From Helicobacter kayseriensis (GTDB taxonomy: Bacteria > Campylobacterota > Campylobacteria > Campylobacterales > Helicobacteraceae), in contig NZ_JAJTNB010000001.1 in NCBI RefSeq assembly GCF_021300655.1, positions 259,770 to 323,769 on the forward strand: a stretch of 64,000 bases of DNA, read 5' to 3'. Position numbers and translations under genes: made by a program. The stretch's first letter is position 1. Every line of letters begins with the position of its first letter. This document shows, piece after piece, positions 26,325-37,070 of this stretch. The notes beneath the pieces are model-generated. The model searched no databases and was not told the DNA's origin. It saw nothing but the letters and a program-made list of their open reading frames with translations.

Positions 26325-26705
26325 CTACCCCCTCAAAAGCAAAATCTCATTGGATTTGACAAACCAAAAACATTCCATCCCCTCTTTCAATCCAAGTTCT
26401 TTGGTCGCCTCATAAGAAATCAAAGAAGAAATTTGATAAGACTGAAAACCAAAGACAACACGCGCCAAAATAGAATTATGCACAATTGAAAGGATAGGAG
26501 AATAAAATTTATTGCGAGCACTAATGCGAGAATCAAGAGCAATCATCACATCACTTTCTTTAAAATTCGCCCACACTATCTCTCCTACTTTCCACCCCTC
26601 ATCCAAACTCATCACTCCCAAACGCTCCGATCCGCAATCAAGCTGAATAAAGCTCATCCCATCTTGAGAATCTTGCTTGAAAATCTCACACTTGATTTTA
26701 TTCAT
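26325..26705 (-). CDS. TOBE-domain protein of the mod operon
   Basis: A 126-residue soluble protein. It starts MNKIKCEIFKQDSQDG and contains TOBE/Mop-like stretches, for example ISARNKFYSPILSIVHNSILARVVFG and a second half ending NEILLLRG. Mop domains bind molybdate or tungstate. It has no helix-turn-helix, so it is not a full ModE repressor. The same gene order (modA, this protein, modB, modC) is known, by recall, in Campylobacter jejuni. A role as a molybdate store or carrier, or in sensing together with a separate DNA-binding protein, is inferred. It overlaps the modA stop by 8 bases. Confidence 0.75.
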   Translation of the reverse strand: MNKIKCEIFKQDSQDGMSFIQLDCGSERLGVMSLDEGWKVGEIVWANFKESDVMIALDSRISARNKFYSPILSIVHNSILARVVFGFQSYQISSLISYEATKELGLKEGMECFWFVKSNEILLLRG

Positions 26706-27432
26706 TGCGACCATATCCAAAAGATTCAAAAATCTTCTGACCCTCATCACTCATCACAAACCGAGCAAAAGATCGCGCCAAAGCTTCATTTTTTGTGCGT
26801 TTCAAAATAATCATTGCTTGCTGAATAGGTGGATATGCTTTTTCATCCAAAATCCTATAACTCATCGTCGAATCAAAAATCACTAAAGATAGAGCATTTA
26901 AACCAATCTCTGCTGATCCACTTTTGACATGCAAAAAAGCTTGTCCTATAGAATCACCTATTACAAGTTTATCTTTGACTTTGTCATAAAGTTTTTTTTG
27001 TTTCAAAAATGCTTCGCCAGCCTCTCCATAGGGAGCTAACTTGGGATTGGCAATAGAGATATGCTTCACATTTGGAGATAAAAAAACAGAATCTGTAGAG
27101 AGATTGATGTCTTTTGCACTGCAAACGACAAGCTTTCCAAGCGCATAGATTCTTGGTTCAAGTAGCCCCAACCCCTCTTTGAAGAGTTTTTGAGCTTTTT
27201 GCAAATCTGCAGAAAAGAAAAGATCTACTTCTAATCCATTTTTAATTTGAGCATAAGCCTTTCCTGATGAGAGATAAGTGATCTCAATCTCTTCATTTGG
27301 AAAATCTTTTAAAAACTCAGTTTTTATCGTCTCCATCACTCCCTTTAAATTTGCAGCAGCCACAATCTTTAATTCCCCAGAAAACACACAAGACAATGCC
27401 AAAAATAATCCCAACCAAATCTTCATCATCAC
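26698..27432 (-). CDS. modA: molybdate-binding periplasmic protein ModA
   Basis: Solute-binding protein of about 244 residues that captures molybdate or tungstate. The signal peptide is KIWLGLFLALSCVFSGELKI, and the mature part begins KIVAAANLKGVMETI as in ModA. Ligand-site stretches include YLSSGKAYAQIKNG, DLFFSADLQKAQKL and KLAPYGEAGEAFL. Three adjacent start codons (GTG, ATG, ATG at 27432, 27429, 27426) follow AAGGA; the second or third has the better spacing. The ribosome site overlaps a ModE-like palindrome. First gene of the mod operon. Confidence 0.93.
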   Translation of the reverse strand: MMMKIWLGLFLALSCVFSGELKIVAAANLKGVMETIKTEFLKDFPNEEIEITYLSSGKAYAQIKNGLEVDLFFSADLQKAQKLFKEGLGLLEPRIYALGKLVVCSAKDINLSTDSVFLSPNVKHISIANPKLAPYGEAGEAFLKQKKLYDKVKDKLVIGDSIGQAFLHVKSGSAEIGLNALSLVIFDSTMSYRILDEKAYPPIQQAMIILKRTKNEALARSFARFVMSDEGQKIFESFGYGRNE

Positions 27433-27434
27433 TT

Positions 27435-27458
27435 CCTTATATAAAAAAATATATAACG
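27435..27458 (-). promoter_or_regulatory. ModE-type operator upstream of modA
   Basis: Read on the plus strand this is CCTTATATA, six A residues, then TATATAACG, an almost perfect palindrome. It agrees with the recalled ModE consensus of CGnTATATA and TATATAnCG half-sites six bases apart. On the minus strand it lies right after an extended -10 (TATGCTAGAAT, 27470-27460) and overlaps the modA ribosome site, where bound repressor would block transcription. Confidence 0.65.
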
Positions 27459-27491
27459 CATTCTAGCATACCCACCAATCCTTACTCATTC

Positions 27492-28244
27492 TCATTTCAA
27501 ATACAAAATCTTCACGCACATTCCCAAAGCAACAAGAATCACAATGGGCTTAATAATCTTCTCAGCATGCAAATACACAAGCCTTGATCCTACCAAAGAT
27601 CCAAGAATCGTCCCAATAGCCATCACTACACCAATTTTCCAAATCACCCATCCACTCAAGGCAAAAACACAGAAAGAGGCAAAATTAGAAGCAAGATTAA
27701 AAAGTTTTGCATGAGCGACAGCTTTTATAGCCCCCATTCCAAACAAGATCACAAACATAAGAGTCAAAAAAATTCCTGCCCCTGCACCCAAAAATCCATC
27801 ATAAAATCCCAAAAAACACACAAAAAAGGGTAAACCCAACCATCTCACTTTGGGCTTTGTATCATTCTTTGGAAATTGAGGAGAAATCAGACAAAACAAA
27901 GCCACTCCCCCCAAAACAATCGCAATCATCTTCTCAAGCTTGACTTGATCAATCACTCCAACATTCATCACTCCAAAACAGGCACCACACACAGAAAACA
28001 AAAGCGCAATCCACAAAGATCTAAAATCAAACATTCCTTTTTTAAAAAAGAAGTAAGTAGCATAAAGAGGAGAAAACATACTTTGGACTTTATTTGTTGC
28101 CAAAGCCTGAAGAGGAGAGATCCCTGCAAGCATCAATGCAGGGATTGTCAATAACCCTCCTCCTCCTGCAATCACATCAATCGCTCCCGCACAAAAAGCG
28201 ATTCCAAAAAGAAACACAAAAGTCTCAAATCCTATAGCTTCCAT
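27492..28244 (-). CDS. TSUP (TauE/SafE) family membrane permease
   Basis: A 250-residue membrane protein with about eight helices. The N-terminal motif GIAFCAGAIDVIAGGGGLLTIPALMLAG and the second-half echo GFYDGFLGAGAGIFLTLMFVILFG are the repeated TSUP half-domains. Members export or import sulfite, sulfoacetate or other organosulfonates. Substrate is unknown here. The start overlaps the Maf stop by 13 bases, so it may ride on the flaB-Maf transcript, although no functional link is obvious. Confidence 0.88.
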   Translation of the reverse strand: MEAIGFETFVFLFGIAFCAGAIDVIAGGGGLLTIPALMLAGISPLQALATNKVQSMFSPLYATYFFFKKGMFDFRSLWIALLFSVCGACFGVMNVGVIDQVKLEKMIAIVLGGVALFCLISPQFPKNDTKPKVRWLGLPFFVCFLGFYDGFLGAGAGIFLTLMFVILFGMGAIKAVAHAKLFNLASNFASFCVFALSGWVIWKIGVVMAIGTILGSLVGSRLVYLHAEKIIKPIVILVALGMCVKILYLK

Positions 28245-30127
28245 TCTTTTTGGGCCAATTTCACAGCTTCAAGAACATTAGCAATCCCTCCAGCAAGAGA
28301 AAAAAGCCAATATTTATGCAAGAAAATAAGTTCAATTTGCTTAGCGCGCCTTTGCATTTCATCATCTGTAGTTTTAACCAAAACCCTTGCAATATCAAGT
28401 TCTTGATGAAAAATATAAGACTGTAATGCATCAACAAACAAAGATCCAAACAAGGGCTCTTTAAAGAAGAGTTTGATTTTTTCGATCTCTTTACTCAAAG
28501 AATCTAACTTCTGATAATCAATCATTTCAAGTCTTTTTTCTTCATTTAGCGTTTCAAGTTCTTCGCAGAAATGCGCCACTTTTAAAAAAACTTTTTCGAT
28601 TCTCTTTTGTTTTTTCTTCCCTTCTTTGAGCCAAAGGCGACATTTTTCTTCAATGATCTTTAGATTGTTTTGCCTCACCTCTTCTGTGGGAAAATCCAAA
28701 GCAATAGGTTGTTTTTCCTCTCTTGGTATGCGTTGCAAGACTTCAGAGAAAGGAAGCTCAAGAGTCCCTTTTATCCTTGCTCCCCCCTCTGTTGAATTGA
28801 TCACCTCCAAAGGATAGGGAGTATTTGCAATATCTCTTTCATAGAAATTTAAAAACATCTTCCACACTTGAGTACTCTCAACCTCTCCCTCCCCCCCATA
28901 GCGTGTCAGATATACACTTTGTCCAGCACGCTTGGATCCTTTTTGTATCTCATCACTTCCATAAACTGCTCCTTTAGAATGAGAGCTTCCATCATCTCCA
29001 AAAGCAAGATCTTGGCCAATAATCACGCATCGTTTAAACCTCGCATGCACAATCAATTCATAAGCCATATTTGCAGCACTCATTCCAATCCCCAAATAAC
29101 CATACTCATGAATCCCAAAATAAGTGGTGTAGCCAAATGGACGATAGCTGTATTGAATCAACCCTCCATTTTCCTCAATTGCCCTTCGCAATCTTGGATG
29201 CACAATCGAAGTAATCGCAAAAATCACTCCCTCAAACGCCTCTTTTGGTGTTTCTTCATAAAACTTTGCTGTTGCTTCCACTCGCTCCAAAGAAAGGACA
29301 ATATCGGGCTTAATTCCATTTTGATAAAGAATAGGGAATGATGCATCAATGCAAAATAATGTCGCATAAGGTGCGATCTGCTTCAAAAGAGGAAGTTGTT
29401 TGTGCAAGCTAGGACCTGTTGAGACAATGATGGCAGTATCGCGATTTTTAAGATTTAAAACCAAATCTACTAGAGTTGGAGTTTGGATTGTTTGAGGGAG
29501 GTTGGCAATATGATGTTTGATCCCAATAATTGCATCTTTAGCATCATTGCCCACAGCTACAACCAAGTGCTCAATTGCTCGAATAAAGCTTTGGTTGATT
29601 CTCAAAAATTTTTCCCTATATCGCTCATAATAGGGATTGAAAATCTCAAGCATATAGGTTTTGACATAAAACTTAGAGTGTTTATCTTCTTCAAATAAAG
29701 AAGCAATACCCTGATCATCAAGATCTTCACGCAAAACAAGTTTTCCGCTTAAGATTTCTTGAGAGAAATCAATAAAATGCAGTGCAATGAACAAAATTTC
29801 AAGCTCTGGCTCAATCACCACAATCCGCTTACGAATCTCTTGATCCAAAAGTAGCTTATGAAGCACCCCATTTCCCATCCCATAACAATATAAATAAGGA
29901 TGATATAAGCTCTCTTTGAGCGTATCAAATCTTTTCATCGTTTCTTGCAAAGGCTGAGTGCTAAATATTGCGACATTTTCATTTTTATCAACAATATTAT
30001 AATTAGCAATATCTTCACCAATAAACACTTCATATTTTTGGTTAGGTGTGATGTTTTGGAGCTTGAAAGCTAGATTTGGATTTTTAACTGCAAGAGAAGC
30101 AAGATTAGATTCAAAAAAATTATTCAT
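28232..30127 (-). CDS. Maf/DUF115 motility accessory protein
   Basis: A 631-residue cytosolic protein of the DUF115 (6-hydroxymethylpterin pyrophosphokinase MptE-like) family. Maf proteins transfer nonulosonic acids such as pseudaminic acid to flagellin. Motifs include IIVSTGPSLHKQLPLL, LFCIDASFPILYQNGIKPDIVLSLER (two parts of the core fold), and IIGQDLAFGDDGSSHSKG. The start chosen is the ATG at 30127 (MNNFFESNLASL) with AAGGA just before it; seven codons more are possible. It follows flaB directly, as in H. pylori. A G-rich run (GGGGGG then GAGGGAGAGG in coding direction, near 28900) lies in the second half. Confidence 0.9.
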   Translation of the reverse strand: MNNFFESNLASLAVKNPNLAFKLQNITPNQKYEVFIGEDIANYNIVDKNENVAIFSTQPLQETMKRFDTLKESLYHPYLYCYGMGNGVLHKLLLDQEIRKRIVVIEPELEILFIALHFIDFSQEILSGKLVLREDLDDQGIASLFEEDKHSKFYVKTYMLEIFNPYYERYREKFLRINQSFIRAIEHLVVAVGNDAKDAIIGIKHHIANLPQTIQTPTLVDLVLNLKNRDTAIIVSTGPSLHKQLPLLKQIAPYATLFCIDASFPILYQNGIKPDIVLSLERVEATAKFYEETPKEAFEGVIFAITSIVHPRLRRAIEENGGLIQYSYRPFGYTTYFGIHEYGYLGIGMSAANMAYELIVHARFKRCVIIGQDLAFGDDGSSHSKGAVYGSDEIQKGSKRAGQSVYLTRYGGEGEVESTQVWKMFLNFYERDIANTPYPLEVINSTEGGARIKGTLELPFSEVLQRIPREEKQPIALDFPTEEVRQNNLKIIEEKCRLWLKEGKKKQKRIEKVFLKVAHFCEELETLNEEKRLEMIDYQKLDSLSKEIEKIKLFFKEPLFGSLFVDALQSYIFHQELDIARVLVKTTDDEMQRRAKQIELIFLHKYWLFSLAGGIANVLEAVKLAQKEWKL

Positions 30128-30184
30128 ATCCTTTGACCCTTCAATCATCTATGATCCCACCCCATTTACACCCCCTATTTTAAG

Positions 30185-31726
30185 CTATTGCAAGAGTCTT
30201 AAAACATTTTGTTGCACTGCATTGGCTTGAGCCATTGCAAAACTTCCACTTTGAGCCAAAATATTATGTTTTGAGAATGTCGCAGATTCTGCGGCAAAGT
30301 CTACATCTCTAATTTGAGATTCTGCAGCTTTTACATTCACCTGTGTAACAGAAATATTATTGATTGTAGAAGTAAGTTGGTTTTGGACAGAACCCATATC
30401 TGCTCTAATCTTATCAAGCTGAATTCTTGCTGATTCTGCCATATCCATTACAATCATCGCACCCTCAAGGCTTGTCACACCAGCGCTTAATCCTTGAGCA
30501 TTCATATTAGCTTGCGCAAGATTTGCGTTTGCTCCAGAGGCTGAGGCGACATTGGCATCAAAACTTCCAAGCAAAGATCTCAAAGCAATCGTTGCTTCTG
30601 CGACCCCTTGAGCAGAATGGAATCCAATATGGCTAAAATTTGTTCCGCTCACGACGATATCTCTTGCGTTGGTTCGAGTGAGAGTAAGTCGTCCAACAAT
30701 TGCGTGTGTGGCTCCCGAAATTCCTGCAAAATTGCCACCACCAAAGACAGATCCTGTCGCACTAACAGCTTGGATAGAAATAGCCCTTCCATCTAAGCTC
30801 TTGACATTGATTCTTCCTGTAATATCTGTATATGCTTCAACTCCTGTTGAATCTTTAACTGCATTGATTGCATTAATCAATCGCCCATCAGAATCATTTC
30901 TTGCCACATCAACAGTCCCAATCTCTACTCCATTGATTGTTAGCCCTCTTACTGTTCCAGATTGAACAGGAGTTCCACCTGTAGCAACAACATTCCAACT
31001 TGCTCTAACGCCCAATTTATCCGAATAGCGATTGATCGCTTCACTCAAAACCCCAATTCCTGTCCCTGCAGAGTTTGAGATCTTAACGGCCTCAATTTCA
31101 TATTCTTCTGTTCCATTAACGCCTTTAAAGTTCAAAGCAACTTCAGTTAGATTCTTTGCTCCAGCACTTGCTTTCATTCCAATTCCATCAAAAGATGCGG
31201 TTTCCATACGAACATGTCCGATCTTATTGGAATTAGTTGCACCAATACTTGCCTTAACAGTTGTGTTAGAGAAAGCTCCAATTTGGAATTCTTTGTTTGT
31301 AAATGCACCAGAGAGCATCTGCTGACCATTGAAACTTGTTGTGTTTGCGATATTATCAAGCTCTTCAAGCAATCTTGTAATATCAGCTTGGAGTGATTTT
31401 CTTGTTTCTGTTGTTTGCCCATCTTGAGCGGCTTGGATCGCTTTTGTTTTGATGGTATCTAAAATCTTGATTTGCTCATCCATTGCCTTATCAGCCACTT
31501 GGATCATCCCAATCGCATCATTAGCATTCTTAACTGCCTGCCCCAAAGATTCGCTTTGTGATCTCAAACTATCAGCAATTGCCATACCTGAAGCATCATC
31601 GGCAGCTTTATTGATTCTCAAACCCGAACTTAGCTTTTCCAAAGAACTGCTAATTGCTCGATTGTTTTGAACGCCAATACTATGAGCATTCAATGCAGAA
31701 ATATTTGTATTTATCCTAAAACTCAT
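30185..31726 (-). CDS. flaB: flagellin B
   Basis: Minor flagellin of the hook-proximal filament, 513 residues. Conserved flagellin ends are intact: [42 protein letters not shown] at the start and [40 protein letters not shown] at the end, finishing LRLLQ. The central part reads close to H. pylori FlaB ([39 protein letters not shown]). It is preceded by a sigma-54 promoter, which separates it from FlaA (sigma-28). No clear terminator stands between it and Maf, consistent with co-expression of flagellin and its glycosylation factor. Confidence 0.97.
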   Translation of the reverse strand: MSFRINTNISALNAHSIGVQNNRAISSSLEKLSSGLRINKAADDASGMAIADSLRSQSESLGQAVKNANDAIGMIQVADKAMDEQIKILDTIKTKAIQAAQDGQTTETRKSLQADITRLLEELDNIANTTSFNGQQMLSGAFTNKEFQIGAFSNTTVKASIGATNSNKIGHVRMETASFDGIGMKASAGAKNLTEVALNFKGVNGTEEYEIEAVKISNSAGTGIGVLSEAINRYSDKLGVRASWNVVATGGTPVQSGTVRGLTINGVEIGTVDVARNDSDGRLINAINAVKDSTGVEAYTDITGRINVKSLDGRAISIQAVSATGSVFGGGNFAGISGATHAIVGRLTLTRTNARDIVVSGTNFSHIGFHSAQGVAEATIALRSLLGSFDANVASASGANANLAQANMNAQGLSAGVTSLEGAMIVMDMAESARIQLDKIRADMGSVQNQLTSTINNISVTQVNVKAAESQIRDVDFAAESATFSKHNILAQSGSFAMAQANAVQQNVLRLLQ

Positions 31727-31762
31727 GCTTGTATCCTTACAAAAAAATTACAAGCAATCACT

Positions 31763-31780
31763 TAGCAATATATGTTCCAA
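31763..31780 (-). promoter_or_regulatory. sigma-54 promoter of flaB
   Basis: On the minus strand the site reads TTGGAACATATATTGCTA. The -24 GG (31778-31777) and -12 GC (31766-31765) are ten bases apart and the TTGC core is present, a textbook RpoN site. Transcription from about 31753 leaves a 27-base leader holding AAGGAT before the ATG. Confidence 0.9.
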
Positions 31781-31870
31781 TTTTATTTACTGCGACATAA
31801 AAAGGATTTTAGGGGGACTAAATCTGAAAAGAATATTTCAAAAGAAAAAATTATATAAAAGGGGAGATTA

Positions 31871-31960
31871 TGGCCGGGAGAGAGGGATTCGAACCCCCGG
31901 AGGTGTGACCCTCAACGGTTTTCAAGACCGCCGCTTTCGACCACTCAGCCATCTCCCGAA
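31871..31960 (-). tRNA. tRNA-Ser(UGA)
   Basis: Class II tRNA with long variable arm. The acceptor begins CGGGAGA and closes with TCTCCCG, then G and encoded CCA (31873-31871). The anticodon loop is CTTGAAA, anticodon TGA. Last in the Gly-Leu-Cys-Ser cluster, as transcribed on the minus strand. Confidence 0.96.
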
Positions 31961-31984
31961 AAGCAAATTAGAGAAATCATCAGT

Positions 31985-32059
31985 TGGAGGCGACACTCGG
32001 ATTTGAACCGAGGAATCAAGGCTTTGCAGGCCCATGCCTTACCACTTGGCTATGTCGCC
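31985..32059 (-). tRNA. tRNA-Cys(GCA)
   Basis: Acceptor begins GGCGACA and ends with its complement, a T discriminator and encoded CCA. The anticodon loop CTGCAAA gives GCA. Third in the cluster, about 25 bases from tRNA-Ser. Confidence 0.96.
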
Positions 32060-32067
32060 ATATTTTT

Positions 32068-32154
32068 TGGTGCCCGAGGCCGGACTTGAACCGGCACGAA
32101 CACAATGTTCGAGGGATTTTAAGTCCCTTGTGTCTACCATTCCACCACCCGGGC
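32068..32154 (-). tRNA. tRNA-Leu(UAA)
   Basis: Class II tRNA. Acceptor GCCCGGG pairs with CTCGGGC (one G-U), then A and encoded CCA. The anticodon loop CTTAAAA gives TAA. Only 8 bases separate it from tRNA-Cys. Confidence 0.96.
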
Positions 32155-32223
32155 CTCGAGCAAAACTCAAAAAATTACCTAGATATTATTTAAGAGTTAT
32201 TTTTAAAACACACAATAAAAACA

Positions 32224-32298
32224 TGGAGCGGGAAACGAGGATCGAACTCGCGGCCCCAACCTTGGCAAGGTTGTGCTCTACCACTGAGCTATTCCCGC
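32224..32298 (-). tRNA. tRNA-Gly(GCC)
   Basis: Acceptor begins GCGGGAA, with T discriminator and encoded CCA. The anticodon loop TTGCCAA gives GCC. First in the cluster. A promoter with TTAGAAT (32318-32312) and an upstream TTGATT about 17 bases away lies before it. Confidence 0.96.
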
Positions 32299-32402
32299 AA
32301 TAAAAAGTGCAATTCTAACAGGGAAAATTAAAAAAATCAAGATAGTTTTTAAAACTTTTGATTAAAATTACAGCTTTTATCCCTTATTATTAAGGAAAAG
32401 CG

Positions 32403-33542
32403 GTGCTAGATTCCTTTCAAACCTATCCTTTTCAGAAACTTTCCCTTTTATTAGAAGGGATTGAACCTCCTAGTCACAATATTATTGATCTCACAATAGG
32501 AGAGCCCCAATTTGAGACACCCATAGCTATCCAGCAGGCTCTCATAGATCACGCAAGCTTACTTAGAAAGTATCCAAAATCTTCAGGAGAAGCACAACTC
32601 AAAGAAGCACAACTCCATTTCCTTGAAAAACGCTTTGGAGTTTCTCTCAACCAAACCCAAATTATCCCTACTTTTGGAACAAGGGAAGTTTTATTTAATT
32701 TTCCTCACTTTTTTTTGAGCAATCTTCCTCATCCAGTCATCGCCTATCCTAATCCTTTTTATCAAGTATATGAAGGGGGAGCAATCGGAGCAAAAGCAGA
32801 TATTATCCTTATGGATTTAAACCAAGAAAATCATTTCAAGCCCTCTCTTACCCCCCAACAACTTCAAAAAGTCAATCTTGTCATTCTTAATTCGCCCAAC
32901 AATCCAACAGGAAGCACTCTCGCACTTCAAGAACTCAGTCAATGGGTTGAACTTGCCTTGGAATATAATTTTGTGATTCTAAGCGATGAATGCTATAGTG
33001 AAATTTATCAAGATCTCCCTCCGCCAAGCATTTTAGAGGCCTGTATGCAGATTGGAAATAAAGAATTTAAAAATATCCTTGCATTAAACTCAATTTCAAA
33101 AAGATCATCTGCTCCTGGATTGCGAAGTGGCTTCATTGCTGGAGATTCCAATATTCTAAAGCCCTACAACCTCTATCGCACTTATATTGGTTGTGCTATC
33201 CCGCTCCCACTACAAGAAGCTGCAAAAGTAGCTTGGAATCTCTCAAGCGAGCAAACGCGATTAATTTATGCACAAAACCTCCAAATCGCTCAAGAAATCT
33301 TTCAAGACTGTTCTATCTCGCCCTTTACTTTTTATGTTTGGCTCGCAGTCAAAGATGATCTTAAATTCACACAAAAACTCTTTAAAGAATATGGAATCAA
33401 GGTTTTACCTGGAAGGTTTCTAGGTCGCAATCAGGCTGGTGAAGGTTTTGTGCGATTGGCGCTTGTTTACCAAACACATACGATTGCCAAAGCATTGCAA
33501 AAAATCAAATACGCTCTTAAAACTTTTAAGGAGGAAGAATGA
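32403..33542 (+). CDS. dapC: PLP aminotransferase, probable N-succinyl-diaminopimelate aminotransferase
   Basis: A 379-residue class I/II aminotransferase. Motifs: [14 protein letters not shown] near the start, [37 protein letters not shown] with the PLP-contacting Asp and Tyr, and [16 protein letters not shown] with the PLP lysine. The succinyl-DAP aminotransferase assignment follows the family annotation in Campylobacter and Helicobacter, and fits its position before murC in cell wall precursor synthesis. It starts with GTG at 32403, behind AAGGA, and overlaps murC by 4 bases. Confidence 0.82.
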   Translation: MLDSFQTYPFQKLSLLLEGIEPPSHNIIDLTIGEPQFETPIAIQQALIDHASLLRKYPKSSGEAQLKEAQLHFLEKRFGVSLNQTQIIPTFGTREVLFNFPHFFLSNLPHPVIAYPNPFYQVYEGGAIGAKADIILMDLNQENHFKPSLTPQQLQKVNLVILNSPNNPTGSTLALQELSQWVELALEYNFVILSDECYSEIYQDLPPPSILEACMQIGNKEFKNILALNSISKRSSAPGLRSGFIAGDSNILKPYNLYRTYIGCAIPLPLQEAAKVAWNLSSEQTRLIYAQNLQIAQEIFQDCSISPFTFYVWLAVKDDLKFTQKLFKEYGIKVLPGRFLGRNQAGEGFVRLALVYQTHTIAKALQKIKYALKTFKEEE

Positions 33543-34846
33543 AGATACATTGTATTGGGATTGGGGGAATTGGAATTTCTGGACTTGCACGCTATCTCAA
33601 ATCTCAAGGACACAGCATTAGCGGATCAGATGTTGCACCCAACAAAATAGTCAAACAACTTCAAAAAGAAGGGATTCCTATTTGTATCCCTCACCACCAA
33701 TCCTCAATCAATCATCAGGATTTGATCATCCACTCAGCTATCATTCGCTCTGATAACATTGAAATCCAAGAGGCACAAAAACAAAATATTCCCATCCTCT
33801 CACGCAAAGAAGCGCTCAAACAAATCCTTAGAGATCATCGCGTTTTTAGTGTTTGTGGAGCACATGGGAAAAGCACAACTAGCGCAATGCTTAGCAGTAT
33901 ATTGCCTCACTTTGGGGCTATTATTGGAGCTGAGAGTAAGGAATTTGGCTCTAATGTAAGACAAACAAAAAATCAAAATCTTGTTTTTGAAGCAGACGAA
34001 TCAGATAAAAGTTTTTTAAACTCCAACCCCTATTGTGCAATCGTCACCAATGCAGAACCCGAACATATGGAAAACTATCATCACAACCTTGATGAGTTTT
34101 ATGGAGCATATGAGAGTTTTTTGCTTCAAGCACAAAAGCGTGTTATCAATATGGATGACCCATTCTTAGGCTCTCTTGCAATTGATGCAATTCGCCTATA
34201 CCCACAAACAGATATCCAAAATCTCTCATTCTTTCTCAAAGAAGGAGAGCCTTTCACACGCTTTAATCTCAAAAATTTGGGAGAATTTGAAGTTTGGGGA
34301 CTTGGGAATCATACCGCTTTAAATGCCTCTTTGGCAATTTTGGCAAGTTTAGATGAGCTTCCACTGGATCAGATTCGCAATAATCTTAAAAATTTTAGAG
34401 GGATCAAAAAACGCTTTGATATCATAAGCAAAGCTCAGGCAATTATTATTGATGATTATGCTCACCACCCCACAGAAATCAGAGCTACCCTTCAAGCCCT
34501 GCAAACTTACAATTCACTCAAATCCCCCTCTCCCATCACCTGCATTTGGCAACCACATAAATATTCACGCTTTTTGGATAACCAACAAGCTTTTATCGAA
34601 TGTTTTAGAGGCTGTGATCGCCTCATCATCTTACCTGTTTGGAAAGCAGGAGAAAAACACCAAGAAATTGATTTTGCATCTCTCTTTGCTCAATACAATC
34701 CCACCTTTGCCACACATATCACCCAAAAATCTGGAGAAATCTATCTACACCAACAAGATCAAATTTTTGAAAGTATCAATGAAGGTGTGATTATTGGATT
34801 TGGAGCTGGAGACATTACAGAACAATTAAGGGAAAAATGTGACTGA
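33539..34846 (+). CDS. murC: UDP-N-acetylmuramate--L-alanine ligase MurC
   Basis: Adds L-alanine to UDP-MurNAc, the first peptide step of peptidoglycan synthesis. The 435 residues have the N-terminal UDP-binding [19 protein letters not shown], the ATP loop [24 protein letters not shown] and the C-terminal [13 protein letters not shown] with QPHKYSRF. Start ATGA overlaps the dapC stop and its own stop overlaps mutS2. Confidence 0.96.
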   Translation: MKIHCIGIGGIGISGLARYLKSQGHSISGSDVAPNKIVKQLQKEGIPICIPHHQSSINHQDLIIHSAIIRSDNIEIQEAQKQNIPILSRKEALKQILRDHRVFSVCGAHGKSTTSAMLSSILPHFGAIIGAESKEFGSNVRQTKNQNLVFEADESDKSFLNSNPYCAIVTNAEPEHMENYHHNLDEFYGAYESFLLQAQKRVINMDDPFLGSLAIDAIRLYPQTDIQNLSFFLKEGEPFTRFNLKNLGEFEVWGLGNHTALNASLAILASLDELPLDQIRNNLKNFRGIKKRFDIISKAQAIIIDDYAHHPTEIRATLQALQTYNSLKSPSPITCIWQPHKYSRFLDNQQAFIECFRGCDRLIILPVWKAGEKHQEIDFASLFAQYNPTFATHITQKSGEIYLHQQDQIFESINEGVIIGFGAGDITEQLREKCD

Positions 34847-37040
34847 TTTGATTCAAAAACTTGATCTCTCTGAATTTATCGCTTCTTTTAAAGATTTCTT
34901 TGCCCGACCCAAAGAAATCAGTCTACAAGGAGATGAAAATTTTTATATCACAATCCTTCAAGAACTAGAAAATTTCAGTCTCCCCCCTCTTCCTTCTCTT
35001 GCAAATCTTGATCACCCACTTATGCTTTTGCAAAAATTTGGGACGCTTAAATTAGACGAAATTGCATCTTTTGCAAAAATCATTGCCTACTTTTCGATGA
35101 TTCAGAAATCAAGCCTTATCCCCAAAGATGGAGCTTTCAAGACTTGGCTTGAAAAAATCATCATTCCTCCTGCATTGCTTGAGATTTCATCATATTTTGA
35201 TGAAGAGGGGCAAATCAAAGAAGGAACATTTGCAGAACTTGATGGGCTCAAATATAATCTTTCTCGAAACAAAAAAGAGATTTCTTATCAATTTTCACAT
35301 CTCTTTTCGCTCGAAAAACTTTCCTCCTATCTTGTTGATCGACAAATTCACTATCTCAATGGAAATGAATGCCTTTTATTGAAGTCTGGTTTTAATCATG
35401 TGATTAAAGGAATGATTATTTCAAGATCTCAAAATGGATTTTTCTATCTCTGTCCTGAAAGCATCGTCAAGCTCAAAGAAAGAGAATCTCAAATCCAAGA
35501 TGCCATTGAAGATCTTTTGTTTCAGATTTGTAAAACCATTAGTCAAAGCTTTCAAAAGCATCTTTCCTTTCTAAAATTTATCAACGCAAGTTTTGACACT
35601 CTTGACCATCTTCAAGCACGAAGCAATTTCGCCAAATCTAAAAATTTACAATTCCTCTTTCGCTCCCAAACCCAAGACTTGATTTTGAGCGATTATGCTC
35701 ATCCAGCCCTCAAAAATCCTCAATTGCTCAACATCCGCTTCCAACGCAACCTTTTAATGATCACAGGGGTGAATGCTGGAGGAAAAACAATGCTCCTCAA
35801 ATCCATCCTAAGTTGCGCATTTCTTAGTAAATACCTCATCCCTCAAAAAATCAATGCCCAAAAATCAAAAATTGGCTATTTTAAACATATTCAAGCCATT
35901 ATTTCTGATCCTCAAAATAGCAAAAATGATATTTCGACATTTGCAGGCAGAATGCTTGAAATCTCAAAAATCCTCAATTCTGATTCAATGCTTTTGGCTA
36001 TCGATGAAATTGAGCTAGGCACAGATTCTGATGAAGCCTCAAGTTTATATAAAACCATTCTTGAACACCTTCTTCTTAAAAATAACAAAATCATCATCAC
36101 AACCCACCACAAAAGACTTGCCTCACTAATGGCCTCTCACCCTAAAGTTGAACTCTATGCCGCACTCTTTGATGAGAAAAATCAAACCCCTACTTTTGGC
36201 TTCTTGCAAGGAAGTATTGGAAAAAGTTATGCATTTGAAACAGCGATGCGCTATCACATCCCTCCAAGTCTCATCCAAAAAGCCAAAGAGCATTATGGGG
36301 ATGACAAAGAAAAACTCAATATCCTTATTGAAAAATCTACACTTTTAGAGCTTGAATTGCATCAAAAAAACCAACAGCTTTCTAAAGAAATCCAAAAAAC
36401 CCAAAGGATGCAAGAAGAACTTCAAGATCAAATCAAACACAACCAAAAAGAAGTCCAGCAAACCAAACAGAAACTTCAACAAACCTATGATGAAGCGCTC
36501 AAGATTCTCAAATCAGAGGCCAAAAATCTCTCTCAAATCCACCAAAATATGAACAAAGCCCATCAAGTCCTCAAATCTCACAATGATAAAACCTCAAAAG
36601 CCAAACCTCAATCCTTGAGCATTGGGCAAATGGTGAAATATCTCCATCAAAGAGGTGTAATTGTGGGTAGAAGTGGGGAGCTTTTCTTGATTGAATGTGA
36701 CAATGGAATGAAACTCAAGGTTAAGCCTCAAGATCTCACTCCAACAACAAAACCAAAAGCCCAACCCAATCAGCCCAAAATCAATGCTCCCAAAAATTCA
36801 ACAGGAATCACGCTTGACCTTCATGGCCTGCGTGTAGAAGAAGCCCTTGAAAAAACTGACAAATTCCTTTCAGATTGCCTTTTAGCAGGATATGATGAAG
36901 TTTTGATCTATCATGGAATTGGCTCAGGGATTCTCTCAAGAGCAATCAAAGAATTCTTGCTCGCTCATCCAAAAGTCATTCGCTTTGAAGATGCTCCACC
37001 TCAAATGGGAGGGTTTGGAGCAAAACTTATATGGCTTTAG
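34839..37040 (+). CDS. mutS2: endonuclease MutS2
   Basis: A 733-residue MutS paralogue that limits recombination and, in H. pylori, repairs oxidative damage. The ATPase has Walker A in [15 protein letters not shown], then [16 protein letters not shown] and Walker B in [18 protein letters not shown] coiled coil at about 500-590 ([17 protein letters not shown]) follows. The C-terminal Smr nuclease domain has [18 protein letters not shown] and [10 protein letters not shown]. The mismatch-recognition domain of MutS is absent, as normal for MutS2. It starts with GTG behind TTAAGGG, 8 bases before the murC end. Confidence 0.95.
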   Translation: MTDLIQKLDLSEFIASFKDFFARPKEISLQGDENFYITILQELENFSLPPLPSLANLDHPLMLLQKFGTLKLDEIASFAKIIAYFSMIQKSSLIPKDGAFKTWLEKIIIPPALLEISSYFDEEGQIKEGTFAELDGLKYNLSRNKKEISYQFSHLFSLEKLSSYLVDRQIHYLNGNECLLLKSGFNHVIKGMIISRSQNGFFYLCPESIVKLKERESQIQDAIEDLLFQICKTISQSFQKHLSFLKFINASFDTLDHLQARSNFAKSKNLQFLFRSQTQDLILSDYAHPALKNPQLLNIRFQRNLLMITGVNAGGKTMLLKSILSCAFLSKYLIPQKINAQKSKIGYFKHIQAIISDPQNSKNDISTFAGRMLEISKILNSDSMLLAIDEIELGTDSDEASSLYKTILEHLLLKNNKIIITTHHKRLASLMASHPKVELYAALFDEKNQTPTFGFLQGSIGKSYAFETAMRYHIPPSLIQKAKEHYGDDKEKLNILIEKSTLLELELHQKNQQLSKEIQKTQRMQEELQDQIKHNQKEVQQTKQKLQQTYDEALKILKSEAKNLSQIHQNMNKAHQVLKSHNDKTSKAKPQSLSIGQMVKYLHQRGVIVGRSGELFLIECDNGMKLKVKPQDLTPTTKPKAQPNQPKINAPKNSTGITLDLHGLRVEEALEKTDKFLSDCLLAGYDEVLIYHGIGSGILSRAIKEFLLAHPKVIRFEDAPPQMGGFGAKLIWL

Positions 37041-37070
37041 TGTTTTAAATCAATCAATGAAGGAATCAAA

